Shown one piece after another: positions 52,588 through 62,584 of a stretch of 64,000 bases of DNA (its first letter is position 1; the number at the start of each line of letters is the position of its first letter). Origin of the DNA: Pollutibacter soli (GTDB lineage Bacteria; Bacteroidota; Bacteroidia; Chitinophagales; Chitinophagaceae); contig JARJHS010000004.1 of assembly GCA_029269725.1 (NCBI GenBank), positions 124,001-188,000 of the forward strand, written 5' to 3'. The notes below the pieces were generated by a model. It did not search any database, was not told where the DNA came from, and saw nothing but the letters and a program-made list of their open reading frames with translations. A program made the position numbers and the translations under genes.

Positions 52588-55083
52588 CTAGAATGACAAA
52601 CGGAAGCTGCCAAAAACTCCGAAGCGCTTATATTTTTCCTCGGGCAAAGGTTGAGGAAGAACCCGCCAAACCAGATCAAGTCGCAGGAAACGAAGGATAT
52701 TATCTACACCTGTTCCAATTTCAAGATATGGTTTGCCATCAAGACTAACGAAAGGATTGCCGTTCTGGATATTCAGCGCCTTATTTTCAGCACTGAGATC
52801 GCCCCAGAGCAATTTAGCATTCCAGAACTGTCGCCATTTCAGGTACCTGTTTACAGGAAATAAACGAAATATACCACTACCAAAATTGTGCTCGACATTT
52901 ATTCCTGCATATCTGTCCATTATATATTCATACCTGTTCATCAGGTTGAATGCATACTTGTTGTAATAGTAAATTTCGTTACCTGGTGCGATGGATAGTA
53001 ACATGTATGGTAATGTTCCATATACTTTTCCCGCATAGAGATTGTAGTAAATGTTTCCAAACGGCGGCAGTTTTTGATAATCGCTGATATTGATATTTAC
53101 CTTCGTGTATTTGTACCCACTGTTTAATATACCAGGAATCCCCTGCACAATCCGTATCTCAGTAATCGGGAAATCACTTCCAAGGCTTGTTCTGAAAAAT
53201 GCATTTTCAAGATATTGCTCAAGGTATGCAAACCTGAATTTGACTGATGCTTCAAAACTATTAAAGATGTCGCCGCCATTTTCGGGTGAAGGATATGAGG
53301 CCTTCCCAGGAAGATTATGAACAGGATTAAATAGTCTCCTGTTTGCACCTAATGTAACAGAAAACCCACTCTTCCATTCTTTGAAATATTCAAGCTGAAG
53401 TTGTTTGATTTTAATAAGCTTGATGGGAACCTCGCCTTTTCTGAAGGTCACTGCAAAAATGTTGTCGTAACCTACTTCATCATAATAAGTCTGCCCATAG
53501 TCCATATCGTTTTTATATAGAAAATGAATATGGCTTCTGGGGTTTTTGTTGAGCATGTAAAGAGTTTCGAACTTGCCTTTGAGAACCTTGTCTTTAAAGC
53601 CATAAGCCAGGTAACCTGCAAAATACCATTTGCGGCTAAAGTTGCGGTTAGTGCCGAGATCAAAACGAACGCGCGTACCTTCATAAACGTTCCCGCTCAC
53701 CCAATTATACCACGGACCTATCTGGTAATTGCCAATGTTTTTATAGCCGGTAGCGATAAAGTTAATCGTCTCACGGAAACGCTCAAACGCCGGCATTTTT
53801 AGTAACGTATCCGCTGTTTTGTAAAAATTAACTTCATTTTTGCTCAAAGTATCATGCCTGTTTTCCGACCAGAAACTATCCGGTCGTTCCATCGCATCTT
53901 TCGCAAGTGTTATCGATTCCCGATACTTTTCATTGGCTAATATCCCGGTTACTGCAGAGTCATTGATTTTTATATTCTTGTACGTTGTTGTCTTACGGCC
54001 AATGAAGTACATCGGTGGCAAAGCCTTCACTGCAAGATCCACTACGAACTTATCTTTTGAAAGAAACCAGATGGAATCATTTACAAGGGAATATTCCTGA
54101 ACAAGACTGAGTTTTTCAATGAAATTGACATTCGCGCCCGGTGAAACCTGCAGATTCATTTTTTGTACTGCATATGTCGAGTCCGCAATCCACGCATCAC
54201 CCTGGAATGTATTTCCTCCCTTTCTTTTTGGATAGAACACAAAATGGAAATATCTTTTGCCTGCAACAAACTGTGTATCGGGAACTTTGTAAGTATAGTA
54301 CGCGTCGCCGTTGTCACTGATCGGACTGACAAAATTGAGATCGAAAACCGGAATGAAATTTTTGTAAACGTTTACATTCTGGTACATCCCTCCCAGTAAT
54401 CTCGAAAAACTTTCATTCTTTACACCGATTGTTTTTGTGCCATGAACGTCTTCATGCGTTTTTTTCGGATTTGACTGGAAATAATAATCTGAGATCGATT
54501 CTGTGAGGTATACGGGAAGAAACGGATGATCTTCTGAAACAGAGTCGATATTATTCAAAATAAATTTGAAAGATTTGGGTGGGAAGATCCCTTTTTGTAG
54601 TTTTTCTTTTTTGACCTTATTGAGATCAATTTCCAGCTTGTTATAAAGTTCATAGGAGAAATTGTCAAAACTTCTTCTGTCATTAAATGGTTTGTTTTTT
54701 ACAATTCGTCTCCAAAGCAAAAGACCCCGATTAATTTTCCCACGGACTATTACTTCGGTCGTTGCCTTGCCTCTTTCCATTGCAATCAAAAGAGTCAACT
54801 CCTTCTGGCTGGTATCCAGGAAAACCAACTTGTCCTGAAACCCCGCGTAAGTAACGATTAATGTATCTGAAGGCCAGTGTGTAAGTACAAACTGAAAATT
54901 TCCAGATGAATCACTAAGCTTACCAATCCCTGAATTTTTAAATTGAATTGATGCAAAGGGAATAGCCTCGTCGCTATGGGTATCCTTTATAAATCCATGC
55001 AGGCGGACTTGTCCGTATGAAAGGCCGCTGAAGAGCGTAAGAACGAATAATAAAAATAGCCTGGCTGAAATGGCCTTTCGCAT
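52588..55083 (-). CDS. DUF5686 / carboxypeptidase-regulatory-like outer membrane protein
   Basis: An 831-residue protein from ATG 55083. Signal peptide to about YGQ (25), then a carboxypeptidase-D regulatory-like domain (VRLHGFIKDTHSDEAIPFASIQFKNSGIGKLSDSSGNFQF-type plug-like beta domain, about 26-110). The rest is a DUF5686 domain with beta-barrel features, ending in KRFGVFGSFRLSF with a terminal aromatic. DUF5686 proteins are common in Bacteroidota outer membranes, with no known ligand. A TTG nine bases upstream is possible but unnecessary. It is 18 bp upstream of the phosphotriesterase-family gene. Confidence 0.87.
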   Translation of the reverse strand: MRKAISARLFLLFVLTLFSGLSYGQVRLHGFIKDTHSDEAIPFASIQFKNSGIGKLSDSSGNFQFVLTHWPSDTLIVTYAGFQDKLVFLDTSQKELTLLIAMERGKATTEVIVRGKINRGLLLWRRIVKNKPFNDRRSFDNFSYELYNKLEIDLNKVKKEKLQKGIFPPKSFKFILNNIDSVSEDHPFLPVYLTESISDYYFQSNPKKTHEDVHGTKTIGVKNESFSRLLGGMYQNVNVYKNFIPVFDLNFVSPISDNGDAYYTYKVPDTQFVAGKRYFHFVFYPKRKGGNTFQGDAWIADSTYAVQKMNLQVSPGANVNFIEKLSLVQEYSLVNDSIWFLSKDKFVVDLAVKALPPMYFIGRKTTTYKNIKINDSAVTGILANEKYRESITLAKDAMERPDSFWSENRHDTLSKNEVNFYKTADTLLKMPAFERFRETINFIATGYKNIGNYQIGPWYNWVSGNVYEGTRVRFDLGTNRNFSRKWYFAGYLAYGFKDKVLKGKFETLYMLNKNPRSHIHFLYKNDMDYGQTYYDEVGYDNIFAVTFRKGEVPIKLIKIKQLQLEYFKEWKSGFSVTLGANRRLFNPVHNLPGKASYPSPENGGDIFNSFEASVKFRFAYLEQYLENAFFRTSLGSDFPITEIRIVQGIPGILNSGYKYTKVNINISDYQKLPPFGNIYYNLYAGKVYGTLPYMLLSIAPGNEIYYYNKYAFNLMNRYEYIMDRYAGINVEHNFGSGIFRLFPVNRYLKWRQFWNAKLLWGDLSAENKALNIQNGNPFVSLDGKPYLEIGTGVDNILRFLRLDLVWRVLPQPLPEEKYKRFGVFGSFRLSF

Positions 55084-55218
55084 AGTCTGCAAAAATACAA
55101 ATCAATCCAGCCCTTTCCACCTGCTATTTGATAAAATTGGTGTTCCGGTGTATGATTGATCTGTTGTATCTCAGAACCGTGAAATAGTATCGGGCTCTTT
55201 CAAAAAATATGTTAATCT

Positions 55219-58041
55219 TTATTTGCTAAGGTGCATGCTACGCTCCTTATAAAGAGTTCTGAAATATGGATCCCGCAGGTCTTTGATAAACCTGATGGCT
55301 TCTCCTGTCGACTTCATTTCTGGTCCGAGTTCTTTACTTACTCCAGGAAATTTATCAAAACTGAATACAGGTTCTTTTATCGCAAACCCCTCAAGTTTTT
55401 TCTCGAAAGTGAAATCGGTGATCTTATGCGTACCCATCATTATTTTGGTGGCAATATTCAGATACGGTATCTGATATGCCTTCGCAATAAATGGCGTTGT
55501 GCGTGACGCACGCGGATTCGCTTCGATTACGAAAACCTGGCCGTTCTTTACAGCAAACTGGATATTGATCAGACCGCGAATATTTAATGAACGTGCGATC
55601 TTCTCAGCATAATATTCCATCGTCGTAACTTCCAAAGGAGTAAGATTGAAAGCAGGTAAAACTGCATTACTGTCGCCACTATGGATACCCGCAGGTTCAA
55701 TGTGTTCCATCACCCCCATCACATGGAAATTCTCTCCATCAAAAATGGCATCGATTTCAGCTTCCTGGCAACGATCCAGGAAGTGATCAATCAGGATTTT
55801 ATTTCCAGGAAGGTGCTTTAACAAACTCACTACGGCTTTTTCCAGTTCGTCATCATTGATCACGATGCGCATGCGCTGACCTCCAAGTACGTATGAAGGA
55901 CGAACAAGCACGGGATACTGAACTTCTTTTGCAACTTCTACAGCGTCGTCCACATTATATGCGGTACCATATTTCGGGTAGGGTATACCGAGATCTTTCA
56001 GCATATCGCTAAATCGTCCGCGGTCTTCGGCAATATCCATATTATCGTAGGATGTTCCGATAATCGGAATACCCAGTTCATGAATTTTTGCTGAAAGTTT
56101 TAATGCTGTCTGACCACCCAACTGAACAATGATACCATCCGGTTTTTCGAGATCAATGATCTCACGAAGATGTTCCCAGAATACCGGCTCGAAGTATAGT
56201 TTATCGGCGATATCAAAATCAGTTGAAACGGTCTCTGGATTACAGTTTACCATGATTGCTTCATATCCTTCCTCACGAATGGCCAGCAATCCATGCACAC
56301 AACAATAATCGAATTCAATACCCTGGCCGATCCTGTTTGGTCCCGAGCCGAGAACAATGATTTTTTTCTTATCGCTGACCTTGCTTTCGTTGTATCCGCT
56401 GGATTCAAAGCTGCTGTAGAAATAAGGAGTCTTTGCTTCAAATTCTGCTGAGCAGGTATCCACCATTTTATAAACTCGCCTGATTCCTGCTGCTTTTCTT
56501 TTCTGATAGAGATCTTCTTCATCACCATTCTGCATGATGCGACAGATCTGCTCATCACTGAATCCCATGGTCTTTGCCTTCCGGAGGAGATCAAGAGGAA
56601 GTGTGGCTAGTTTGTATTTTGCTATTTCTTTTTCGGTATCAACAATCTTCTTTATTTCATAAATAAACCAGCGGTCAATCAGGGTAGCCTGTACAATAGT
56701 CTTAACACTGATTCCCATCATCAGCGCATCCTTGATCCTGAATATCCTGTCCCACTTGGGTGTTTTAAGATATTCAACGATTTCGTCAGCATGCATCAGA
56801 CTTTTGCCGTAGTAACCCAACCCTACTGCATTATTCTCCAGGCTCTGACATGCTTTCTGAACTGCTTCGGTAAAGCTTCTGCCGATCGCCATCACTTCAC
56901 CAACTGATTTCATCTGCAAACCCAGCGTATCGTTGGCGCCTTTGAACTTATCAAAGTTCCAGCGCGGGATTTTTACGATAACATAGTCAAGTGCAGGTTC
57001 AAAATAGGCTGATGTTGTTTTTGTGATCTGATTTTTTAATTCATCAAGAGTGAATCCGAGAGCGAGTTTCGCCGCAATTTTCGCAATAGGGTAACCAGTC
57101 GCTTTTGACGCAAGGGCAGAAGAACGGCTGACGCGTGGATTGATTTCGATCGCGATGATTCCTTCCGTTTCCGGATTAAGTGCGAACTGTACATTACAGC
57201 CACCTGCAAAATTCCCAAGGTTACGCATCATGCTGATCGCAGTGTTGCGCATCAACTGGAAGGCGGTATCACTCAAAGTCATCGCCGGGGCCACAGTGAT
57301 TGAATCACCAGTATGAATGCCCATCGGATCAAAATTCTCCACCGTACAGATGATAGCTACATTATCATTCGAATCACGCAGGAGTTCAAGTTCGAATTCC
57401 TTCCAACCCAAAACTGCTTTTTCAACAAGAACCTCATGTATCGGTGAAGCAGATAAACCACGGTTCAGCGCTTCGTCCAGCTGATCTTTACTGTGTACAA
57501 AGCCACCGCCGGTTCCGCCAAGTGTAAACGAAGGCCTGATTACCAGCGGAAATCCGATATCCTGGGCGAACTCTTTCCCTTCCAGGAACGAGTTGGCAGT
57601 TTTAGCCGGTGCAACAGGTATATTCATCTGGATCATCCACTGCCTGAACTTTTCGCGATCCTCCGCTTTTTCAATTGCTTTAATATCCACACCAATCAAC
57701 CTCACATTATATTTCTCCCAAATGCCAAGTTCTTCAGCCTCCTTTGCAAGATTGAGGGCTGTCTGTCCACCCATTGTTGGAAGAACTGCATCAATATTAT
57801 TTTCTTCCAGAATTTTCTCAATGCTTTCTACTGTCAGAGGCAGGAGATAAACCCTGTCGGCCATCATAGGATCTGTCATGATCGTAGCAGGGTTGCTATT
57901 GATCAGGATTACGCTAACACCCTCTTCCCTGAGACTTCTTGCTGCTTGTGATCCCGAATAGTCAAATTCGCAAGCTTGTCCGACAATGATAGGGCCTGAT
58001 CCAATAATGAGTACCGTTTTGATCGATTTGTCCTGGGGCAT
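55219..58041 (-). CDS. carB: Carbamoyl-phosphate synthase large subunit, short form
   Basis: A 940-residue ATP-grasp enzyme making carbamoyl phosphate for arginine and pyrimidine synthesis. The two ATP-grasp halves begin with VLIIGSGPIIVGQACEFDYSG (about 10) and IIVLGSGPNRIGQGIEFDYCC (about 562), each followed by its FTLGGTGGG- or YVLGGQRM-type loop and IEINPRVSRSSALASKATGYP/IEANPRASRTTPFIAKA. The protein ends about 130 residues earlier than in E. coli, where the MGS-like allosteric domain would lie. CarA is not in this window. Confidence 0.96.
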   Translation of the reverse strand: MPQDKSIKTVLIIGSGPIIVGQACEFDYSGSQAARSLREEGVSVILINSNPATIMTDPMMADRVYLLPLTVESIEKILEENNIDAVLPTMGGQTALNLAKEAEELGIWEKYNVRLIGVDIKAIEKAEDREKFRQWMIQMNIPVAPAKTANSFLEGKEFAQDIGFPLVIRPSFTLGGTGGGFVHSKDQLDEALNRGLSASPIHEVLVEKAVLGWKEFELELLRDSNDNVAIICTVENFDPMGIHTGDSITVAPAMTLSDTAFQLMRNTAISMMRNLGNFAGGCNVQFALNPETEGIIAIEINPRVSRSSALASKATGYPIAKIAAKLALGFTLDELKNQITKTTSAYFEPALDYVIVKIPRWNFDKFKGANDTLGLQMKSVGEVMAIGRSFTEAVQKACQSLENNAVGLGYYGKSLMHADEIVEYLKTPKWDRIFRIKDALMMGISVKTIVQATLIDRWFIYEIKKIVDTEKEIAKYKLATLPLDLLRKAKTMGFSDEQICRIMQNGDEEDLYQKRKAAGIRRVYKMVDTCSAEFEAKTPYFYSSFESSGYNESKVSDKKKIIVLGSGPNRIGQGIEFDYCCVHGLLAIREEGYEAIMVNCNPETVSTDFDIADKLYFEPVFWEHLREIIDLEKPDGIIVQLGGQTALKLSAKIHELGIPIIGTSYDNMDIAEDRGRFSDMLKDLGIPYPKYGTAYNVDDAVEVAKEVQYPVLVRPSYVLGGQRMRIVINDDELEKAVVSLLKHLPGNKILIDHFLDRCQEAEIDAIFDGENFHVMGVMEHIEPAGIHSGDSNAVLPAFNLTPLEVTTMEYYAEKIARSLNIRGLINIQFAVKNGQVFVIEANPRASRTTPFIAKAYQIPYLNIATKIMMGTHKITDFTFEKKLEGFAIKEPVFSFDKFPGVSKELGPEMKSTGEAIRFIKDLRDPYFRTLYKERSMHLSK

Positions 58042-58082
58042 ATTTATTTGTAATTGACCGGTGAAATGAGAAATCCGGGCAT

Positions 58083-58105
58083 AAAAAAACCGGGATTTTT
58101 CCCGG
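58083..58105 (-). terminator. Intrinsic terminator upstream of carB
   Basis: On the minus strand CCGGGA-loop-TCCCGG (58100-58105 with 58090-58095) is followed by seven T. It lies between the small secreted-protein gene and carB and could end the former's transcript. Confidence 0.75.
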
Positions 58106-58257
58106 GGGGCAAAGGTAGTAGATCAAGCGGATTTCTCCATAATATATTTGAACGAGACGGTCAGAAGAATCGGTAAAATGGGGTAGGGGACATATTTGTA
58201 TAAACAACGAAAGCCGGGCGTTAACCCAGCTGGTTGGACCTGTATTTTTAGTCGTGT

Positions 58258-58428
58258 CTAATTGCTGTGATACGCTGAAATTTCAAATTCATCAAGCAAT
58301 ATTACCCTTTGACGTGCTTCTTTGTTTTTCTGATCGGGTACGACCTTGTTAGATTTTGCTTTCGCAAAACCAGTAACGCTTAGCAGTGTCATCCATAAAA
58401 TCGCCAATTTGTGCACCAATTTCTTCAT
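58258..58428 (-). CDS. Small secreted protein, hypothetical
   Basis: A 56-residue ORF from ATG 58428, with GGAAGG just upstream as a possible ribosome binding site. It has a signal-peptide-like N-terminus (KKLVHKLAILWMTLLSVTGFAKA) and a short charged mature part ending ISAYHSN. A terminator follows 150 bp downstream. No family is recognised, and the evidence is only the signal-like sequence and ORF context. Confidence 0.5.
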   Translation of the reverse strand: MKKLVHKLAILWMTLLSVTGFAKAKSNKVVPDQKNKEARQRVILLDEFEISAYHSN

Positions 58429-58649
58429 AACCTTCCGATTTATTCATTCTACATATTTCTGAGACAATCAGAACATGCCAAATGTTGTACCAGATTTCAA
58501 AATAATTGATACTACTAAGTGGGTATTTTATAAAGGGATGTTAAGAAAAAATGAAGCCATAAAAATGGGGTGAAAATATTCCGCTTTTTGAATAGAAATT
58601 TCAAACTCGGCCACAAAATATATTATGCCAGCCTTTTAATCGCGAGCGA

Positions 58650-58946
58650 TCAGACTGTCTTCTCTCCACCCTGCGATTTTTTTCCGAAAAGGTCATTGAA
58701 CATTGATTCGACGTCGCCGAAATTTTCTTTGAATGCTTTGCTTCCTTTGGTTTTCAATTCTTCGAAATAATCTTTTGCTTTATCGGCAGTTGACTCTGCT
58801 TCGTCTTTGAATGATTTTGCTTTTGCTTTGAGATCCGCGATCAGTTTTTCTTTTTCTTCGTCCGTCATTGTATAATACTTATGTGCGGCAAGTGCTGCAG
58901 CGGCTCCCAGAAGAAATGTTGCGATGTGTTTTGCTCCTACGCTCAT
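58650..58946 (-). CDS. YtxH-like small stress protein
   Basis: A 98-residue protein: one hydrophobic N-terminal segment (HIATFLLGAAAALAAHKYY, about 7-25) followed by a long charged amphipathic helix rich in Lys/Glu/Ala (KAKAKSFKDEAESTADKAK). This is the usual shape of YtxH-type proteins linked to general stress. It is divergent from the M23 peptidase gene. Confidence 0.75.
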   Translation of the reverse strand: MSVGAKHIATFLLGAAAALAAHKYYTMTDEEKEKLIADLKAKAKSFKDEAESTADKAKDYFEELKTKGSKAFKENFGDVESMFNDLFGKKSQGGEKTV

Positions 58947-59009
58947 AAAATGAATTTTTTATACCCGTTTCGGCGGGTAGTTTTGTAGTTAAGTCACAAA
59001 AACCATACG

Positions 59010-60692
59010 ATGAGGTTGGCAACCCTGCTATTTTTTTCTTTTTCATTTTTTGTTTCCCGATCCCAGACAGTTTATCCCAAAGGCTATTTCCGTTATCCGC
59101 TTGACATTGCTCCAAAGCTCAACGCCAATTTTGGCGAAATGAGACCGAATCATTTTCATATGGGGCTTGATCTCAGTACGGAGCGCCGGGAGAATCTTCC
59201 GATTTACTCCGCTGCTGATGGTTATATCGCCAGAATAAAAATTGAACCTGGCGGCTTTGGAAATGCGATTTATATCAACCATCCCAATGGATTTACCACA
59301 TTATATGCACACATGAATGATTTTATGCCTGAGCTACAGGCATTTTTAAAACAAATTCAATACGCGAGGGAAAGCTGGGATACCGATACTACATTTATTT
59401 CAACCAGGTTCCCGGTCAAAAAAGGTCAGTTTATCGGATACAGTGGTAACACCGGCGGGTCACAGGGTCCGCATGTTCACTTTGAGATAAGGGAAACAAA
59501 TAATGAAAAATGTGTAAATCCCCTGTTGTTTGGTTTTAATATTCCGGACAATGTAGCTCCGGATCTTCGTTTACTCGCCGTGTATGACAGAAATCAGAGT
59601 ATATATGAACAATATCCACAGCAATTCAGTTTAAAAAAGGTTGCAGGCTTTTATCAGCCCTCAGGTGTAATTACAGTTTCCTCCGACAGGTTCTTTATTG
59701 CACTCCAGGCCACAGACCGGATGAGCGGAGTTCCCAATGCAAATGGAATTTATAGTATAAAGGTTTTTGAAAACGAAGTCGAAAGGGGTGGTTTTGCAAT
59801 CGAGAAAGTTGGATATGAGGAAACAAGATATCTGAATGCACATATAGACTATCGGATAAAAACTGCGGGCGGACCTTATCTTCAGCAGACTTTCCCGTTA
59901 CCTGGCGATAAATTGGGTATATATTATAATGATCAGCACGAAATTTTGTTGACAGATACGCTTGTACATCAATTTCGGTTAGAGGTGAGGGATGCCTATG
60001 GAAATCTTTCTGAAGCCATGTTCCGGATCAAAAGAAGTTCGATTCCAAAAAATGTGCTTCCAAAAACCGGGCAGTTAATGAAGGCTAATGAGATGAATAT
60101 TTTCGAGAATGACCAGGTACAACTTGTAATTCCGGAAAAAGGTTTGTACGATTCTATCTATTTCAGGTATGGGACTTCGCCTTCAACAGCACAGCTGGCT
60201 TATTCGGTAACTCAGCAATTGCATCAGCCATCGACACCCAACCAGGAATATTTTACTTTAAGACTAAAGGCCGACAAAAGCATACCCTATCATCTCAGGG
60301 ATAAATTGATTGTCCTTCGACAATATGGCTCTTCTCAATCTGTGGCAAAAGCATTCTGGGAACTGGGATGGTACAGGTCGAAATTCCGTGACTTTGGTAA
60401 TTTTCAATTGGTTGCTGATGATCTTCCGCCGTTGATCACCACACCAGGTTTGGTCGAAGGGGCTAATCTTTCTAAAGCGACACGAATAGTCGTGGGTGTT
60501 AAGGATAACTACAATATGATCAATAGTTTCAGAGCCGAACTTGATGGCAAATGGTTGATGTTCTCCCAGCGGGGTAATACATTTACTTATAAGTTTGATG
60601 AGTATTGCGGGTCCGGATCGCATGAACTTAAAATCAGTGTGCGTGATGAAGCAGGAAATCTTTCTGAAAAAATTATTCATTTTACCAGGTGA
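59010..60692 (+). CDS. M23 family metallopeptidase
   Basis: A 560-residue secreted protein. Signal to about RSQ (19), then an LysM-less M23 domain with zinc ligands in FHMGLD (His50, Asp54) and in HVHFEI (about 155), and the GYSGNTGGSQGPHVH segment. These residues are those needed for peptidoglycan endopeptidase activity. The C-terminal 350 residues are Ig-like beta domains without clear family. A possible cell-wall hydrolase. The TGA overlaps a GTG that could extend the downstream peroxiredoxin ORF. Confidence 0.9.
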   Translation: MRLATLLFFSFSFFVSRSQTVYPKGYFRYPLDIAPKLNANFGEMRPNHFHMGLDLSTERRENLPIYSAADGYIARIKIEPGGFGNAIYINHPNGFTTLYAHMNDFMPELQAFLKQIQYARESWDTDTTFISTRFPVKKGQFIGYSGNTGGSQGPHVHFEIRETNNEKCVNPLLFGFNIPDNVAPDLRLLAVYDRNQSIYEQYPQQFSLKKVAGFYQPSGVITVSSDRFFIALQATDRMSGVPNANGIYSIKVFENEVERGGFAIEKVGYEETRYLNAHIDYRIKTAGGPYLQQTFPLPGDKLGIYYNDQHEILLTDTLVHQFRLEVRDAYGNLSEAMFRIKRSSIPKNVLPKTGQLMKANEMNIFENDQVQLVIPEKGLYDSIYFRYGTSPSTAQLAYSVTQQLHQPSTPNQEYFTLRLKADKSIPYHLRDKLIVLRQYGSSQSVAKAFWELGWYRSKFRDFGNFQLVADDLPPLITTPGLVEGANLSKATRIVVGVKDNYNMINSFRAELDGKWLMFSQRGNTFTYKFDEYCGSGSHELKISVRDEAGNLSEKIIHFTR

Positions 60693-60718
60693 TTCAGCAC
60701 CTTTTCAATTACAAAAAC

Positions 60719-61195
60719 ATGGTTTCACTAAAGCCCGGAGATAAGGCACCCTTATTTGTTTCAACAGATCACCTGGGAAACGAAATTGATCTGAAAGAGC
60801 TCAGAGGTAAAAAAGTTATCCTCTATTTTTATCCCGAAAATGATACCCCTACCTGTACGGAACAGGCTTGCAATCTGCGTGATAATTTTGGTACATTGAA
60901 AGATCACAATTTCATTGTCATTGGCGTGAGTCCTGATGATTCAGAAAGCCACAAAAAGTTTCAATCCAAATTCCATCTTCCTTTTCCGATGATTGCAGAT
61001 ACGGATAAGAAAATCATGAAAAAATATGGAGTTTGGGGCGAAAAGCAGATGTTTGGACACAAGTTCATGGGAGTACACAGGAGGACCTTTATAATAGATG
61101 AGAAGGGCATCATCAGGAAAATCTTTCTCCGCCCCAAAGTTCGTCAGCATGCAGAAGAAATTCTAAAGCTCGGAATCCAGGCAGTTAAAAATTAG
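60719..61195 (+). CDS. bcp: Thioredoxin-dependent peroxiredoxin (Bcp/PrxQ)
   Basis: A 158-residue peroxidase from ATG 60719. The peroxidatic cysteine is C46 in NDTPTCTEQAC and the resolving one C51, the Bcp pattern of an atypical 2-Cys enzyme; GVHRRTFIIDEKG is the usual late segment. It reduces hydroperoxides using thioredoxin. The frame is open to a GTG at 60689 overlapping the M23 stop, but the ATG gives the standard start. It ends in TTAG, shared with the convergent gene. Confidence 0.95.
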   Translation: MVSLKPGDKAPLFVSTDHLGNEIDLKELRGKKVILYFYPENDTPTCTEQACNLRDNFGTLKDHNFIVIGVSPDDSESHKKFQSKFHLPFPMIADTDKKIMKKYGVWGEKQMFGHKFMGVHRRTFIIDEKGIIRKIFLRPKVRQHAEEILKLGIQAVKN

Positions 61196-62379
61196 AATAC
61201 TTCGTTCAGCCCGAAAAATATACCGCTTTTACCGTCAAGTCCTATTCCGTAATCAAAGCAGAGGTTGGATCGGGTCCTTTTATTAATAAGTAAACGAAGT
61301 CCTGCTCCGGCGGAAGGTGAAATGCGATCAAAAAGCGAATATTGACCTTCAAGGCTTACAGTTTGCATGTTGATAAACGCTACTCCACTCAGGAGCTTTC
61401 GTCTCGTAATGGGAAAACGGTATTCAGATTCCAGGTAGAAATAGTCGTTTCCCCTGAACCGGCCCATAGCATATGCTCTTCCGCTACGATTATAAAGATC
61501 AAGGCCTGTTGCCGGGAGAGCCAGGAAAGGCAGGTCCCCGGAAATATTTAAAGCAGTGAGATTCCAGAAAGCAAGGACGTGTTCGGGATTTCTATTCGAA
61601 AGACTGATATATTTCCGGATGTCCGTAAAGAACATAGATTGGTTCTTTGCGCTGCCGAGCCAGGTTGTATTAAACCTCACCCATAAATCGATGAACCACC
61701 CGGAGTAGGCGCGAAGTGGATGCTCCTGTGTGTGATAAAGTAAAGCCAACATGAACCCACTGGTCGCATATTTCGAAGTATCGAATCCTTTTGTAACACT
61801 GTAATTATAGTGGGGGGTTAATTGATTTTCCGGAACATTGAGTTTTTCATCATCAATTTTTCTATAAAGTTCAAAAGCTACACCAGCGCCGCCATAAAAA
61901 TGACCTGCAATCTGGCGGTACACCCGGTGATTGAATTTCAGTGCGCCGTATTTAACGGGGTAAATATCATCTTCGTTGAGGGGTTTAAATGTTTCCGTGA
62001 TCAATTGGGCAATTTGCGTATTGCCAAGCCAGTAATATTTGTTTTTACCAAAGAAAATATTCTGCCTCAATTGCAAATTGATATTTTTTTTGGTGGAATA
62101 AAATGAATTGAAGAAAACGCTGCTGGTTCGATTGTTTGTATCTCGCATGGCATGAAAAACGCCGGTTACATTAACTCCTACCGTGAATCCGAAAGTCGGA
62201 TTAAAGCCCACTGCGGGAAGAATAGCAAAACGGGGCGGGTTCTTCTTTTCAGGTTTTCCGAAAATGTGCCGCAGAATCGTTAAAACATCAACTGTATCTT
62301 TTGAAGGAGTGCTGTCCTGAGCTGTAATCTTAGAAACTGGGTACAGAAATAAAAAAACAGCGATCCACCATTTATGCAT
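61192..62379 (-). CDS. Outer membrane beta-barrel protein, surface-antigen-like
   Basis: A 395-residue protein from ATG 62379. Signal peptide to about ITAQ (22). The remainder has alternating beta strands with GFNPTFGFTVGVNVTG and GRFRGNDYFYLESEYRFPITRR, a segment like the Omp85 barrel end, and no POTRA domains. Bac_surface_Ag-type proteins like this are frequent in Bacteroidota. Partner or cargo unknown. Confidence 0.8.
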   Translation of the reverse strand: MHKWWIAVFLFLYPVSKITAQDSTPSKDTVDVLTILRHIFGKPEKKNPPRFAILPAVGFNPTFGFTVGVNVTGVFHAMRDTNNRTSSVFFNSFYSTKKNINLQLRQNIFFGKNKYYWLGNTQIAQLITETFKPLNEDDIYPVKYGALKFNHRVYRQIAGHFYGGAGVAFELYRKIDDEKLNVPENQLTPHYNYSVTKGFDTSKYATSGFMLALLYHTQEHPLRAYSGWFIDLWVRFNTTWLGSAKNQSMFFTDIRKYISLSNRNPEHVLAFWNLTALNISGDLPFLALPATGLDLYNRSGRAYAMGRFRGNDYFYLESEYRFPITRRKLLSGVAFINMQTVSLEGQYSLFDRISPSAGAGLRLLINKRTRSNLCFDYGIGLDGKSGIFFGLNEVF

Positions 62380-62584
62380 AAACAATGATAAACTAATTTT
62401 CTAATTAGATATAAAAGCCGGGCCTCCATATAGTTAGAGAAGCAAGCGATGAAATGGTAGGCTTTGAAAAAAGCTGTGGGCGTTTCTCTACAATTTTGGC
62501 TAAAAAGGTAAATTTTATGGCTAAATCGGCTCACCTTGAGGAATTTTTTCATTTATGGCATAGTCATTGTGACCTAGAAAAGCC

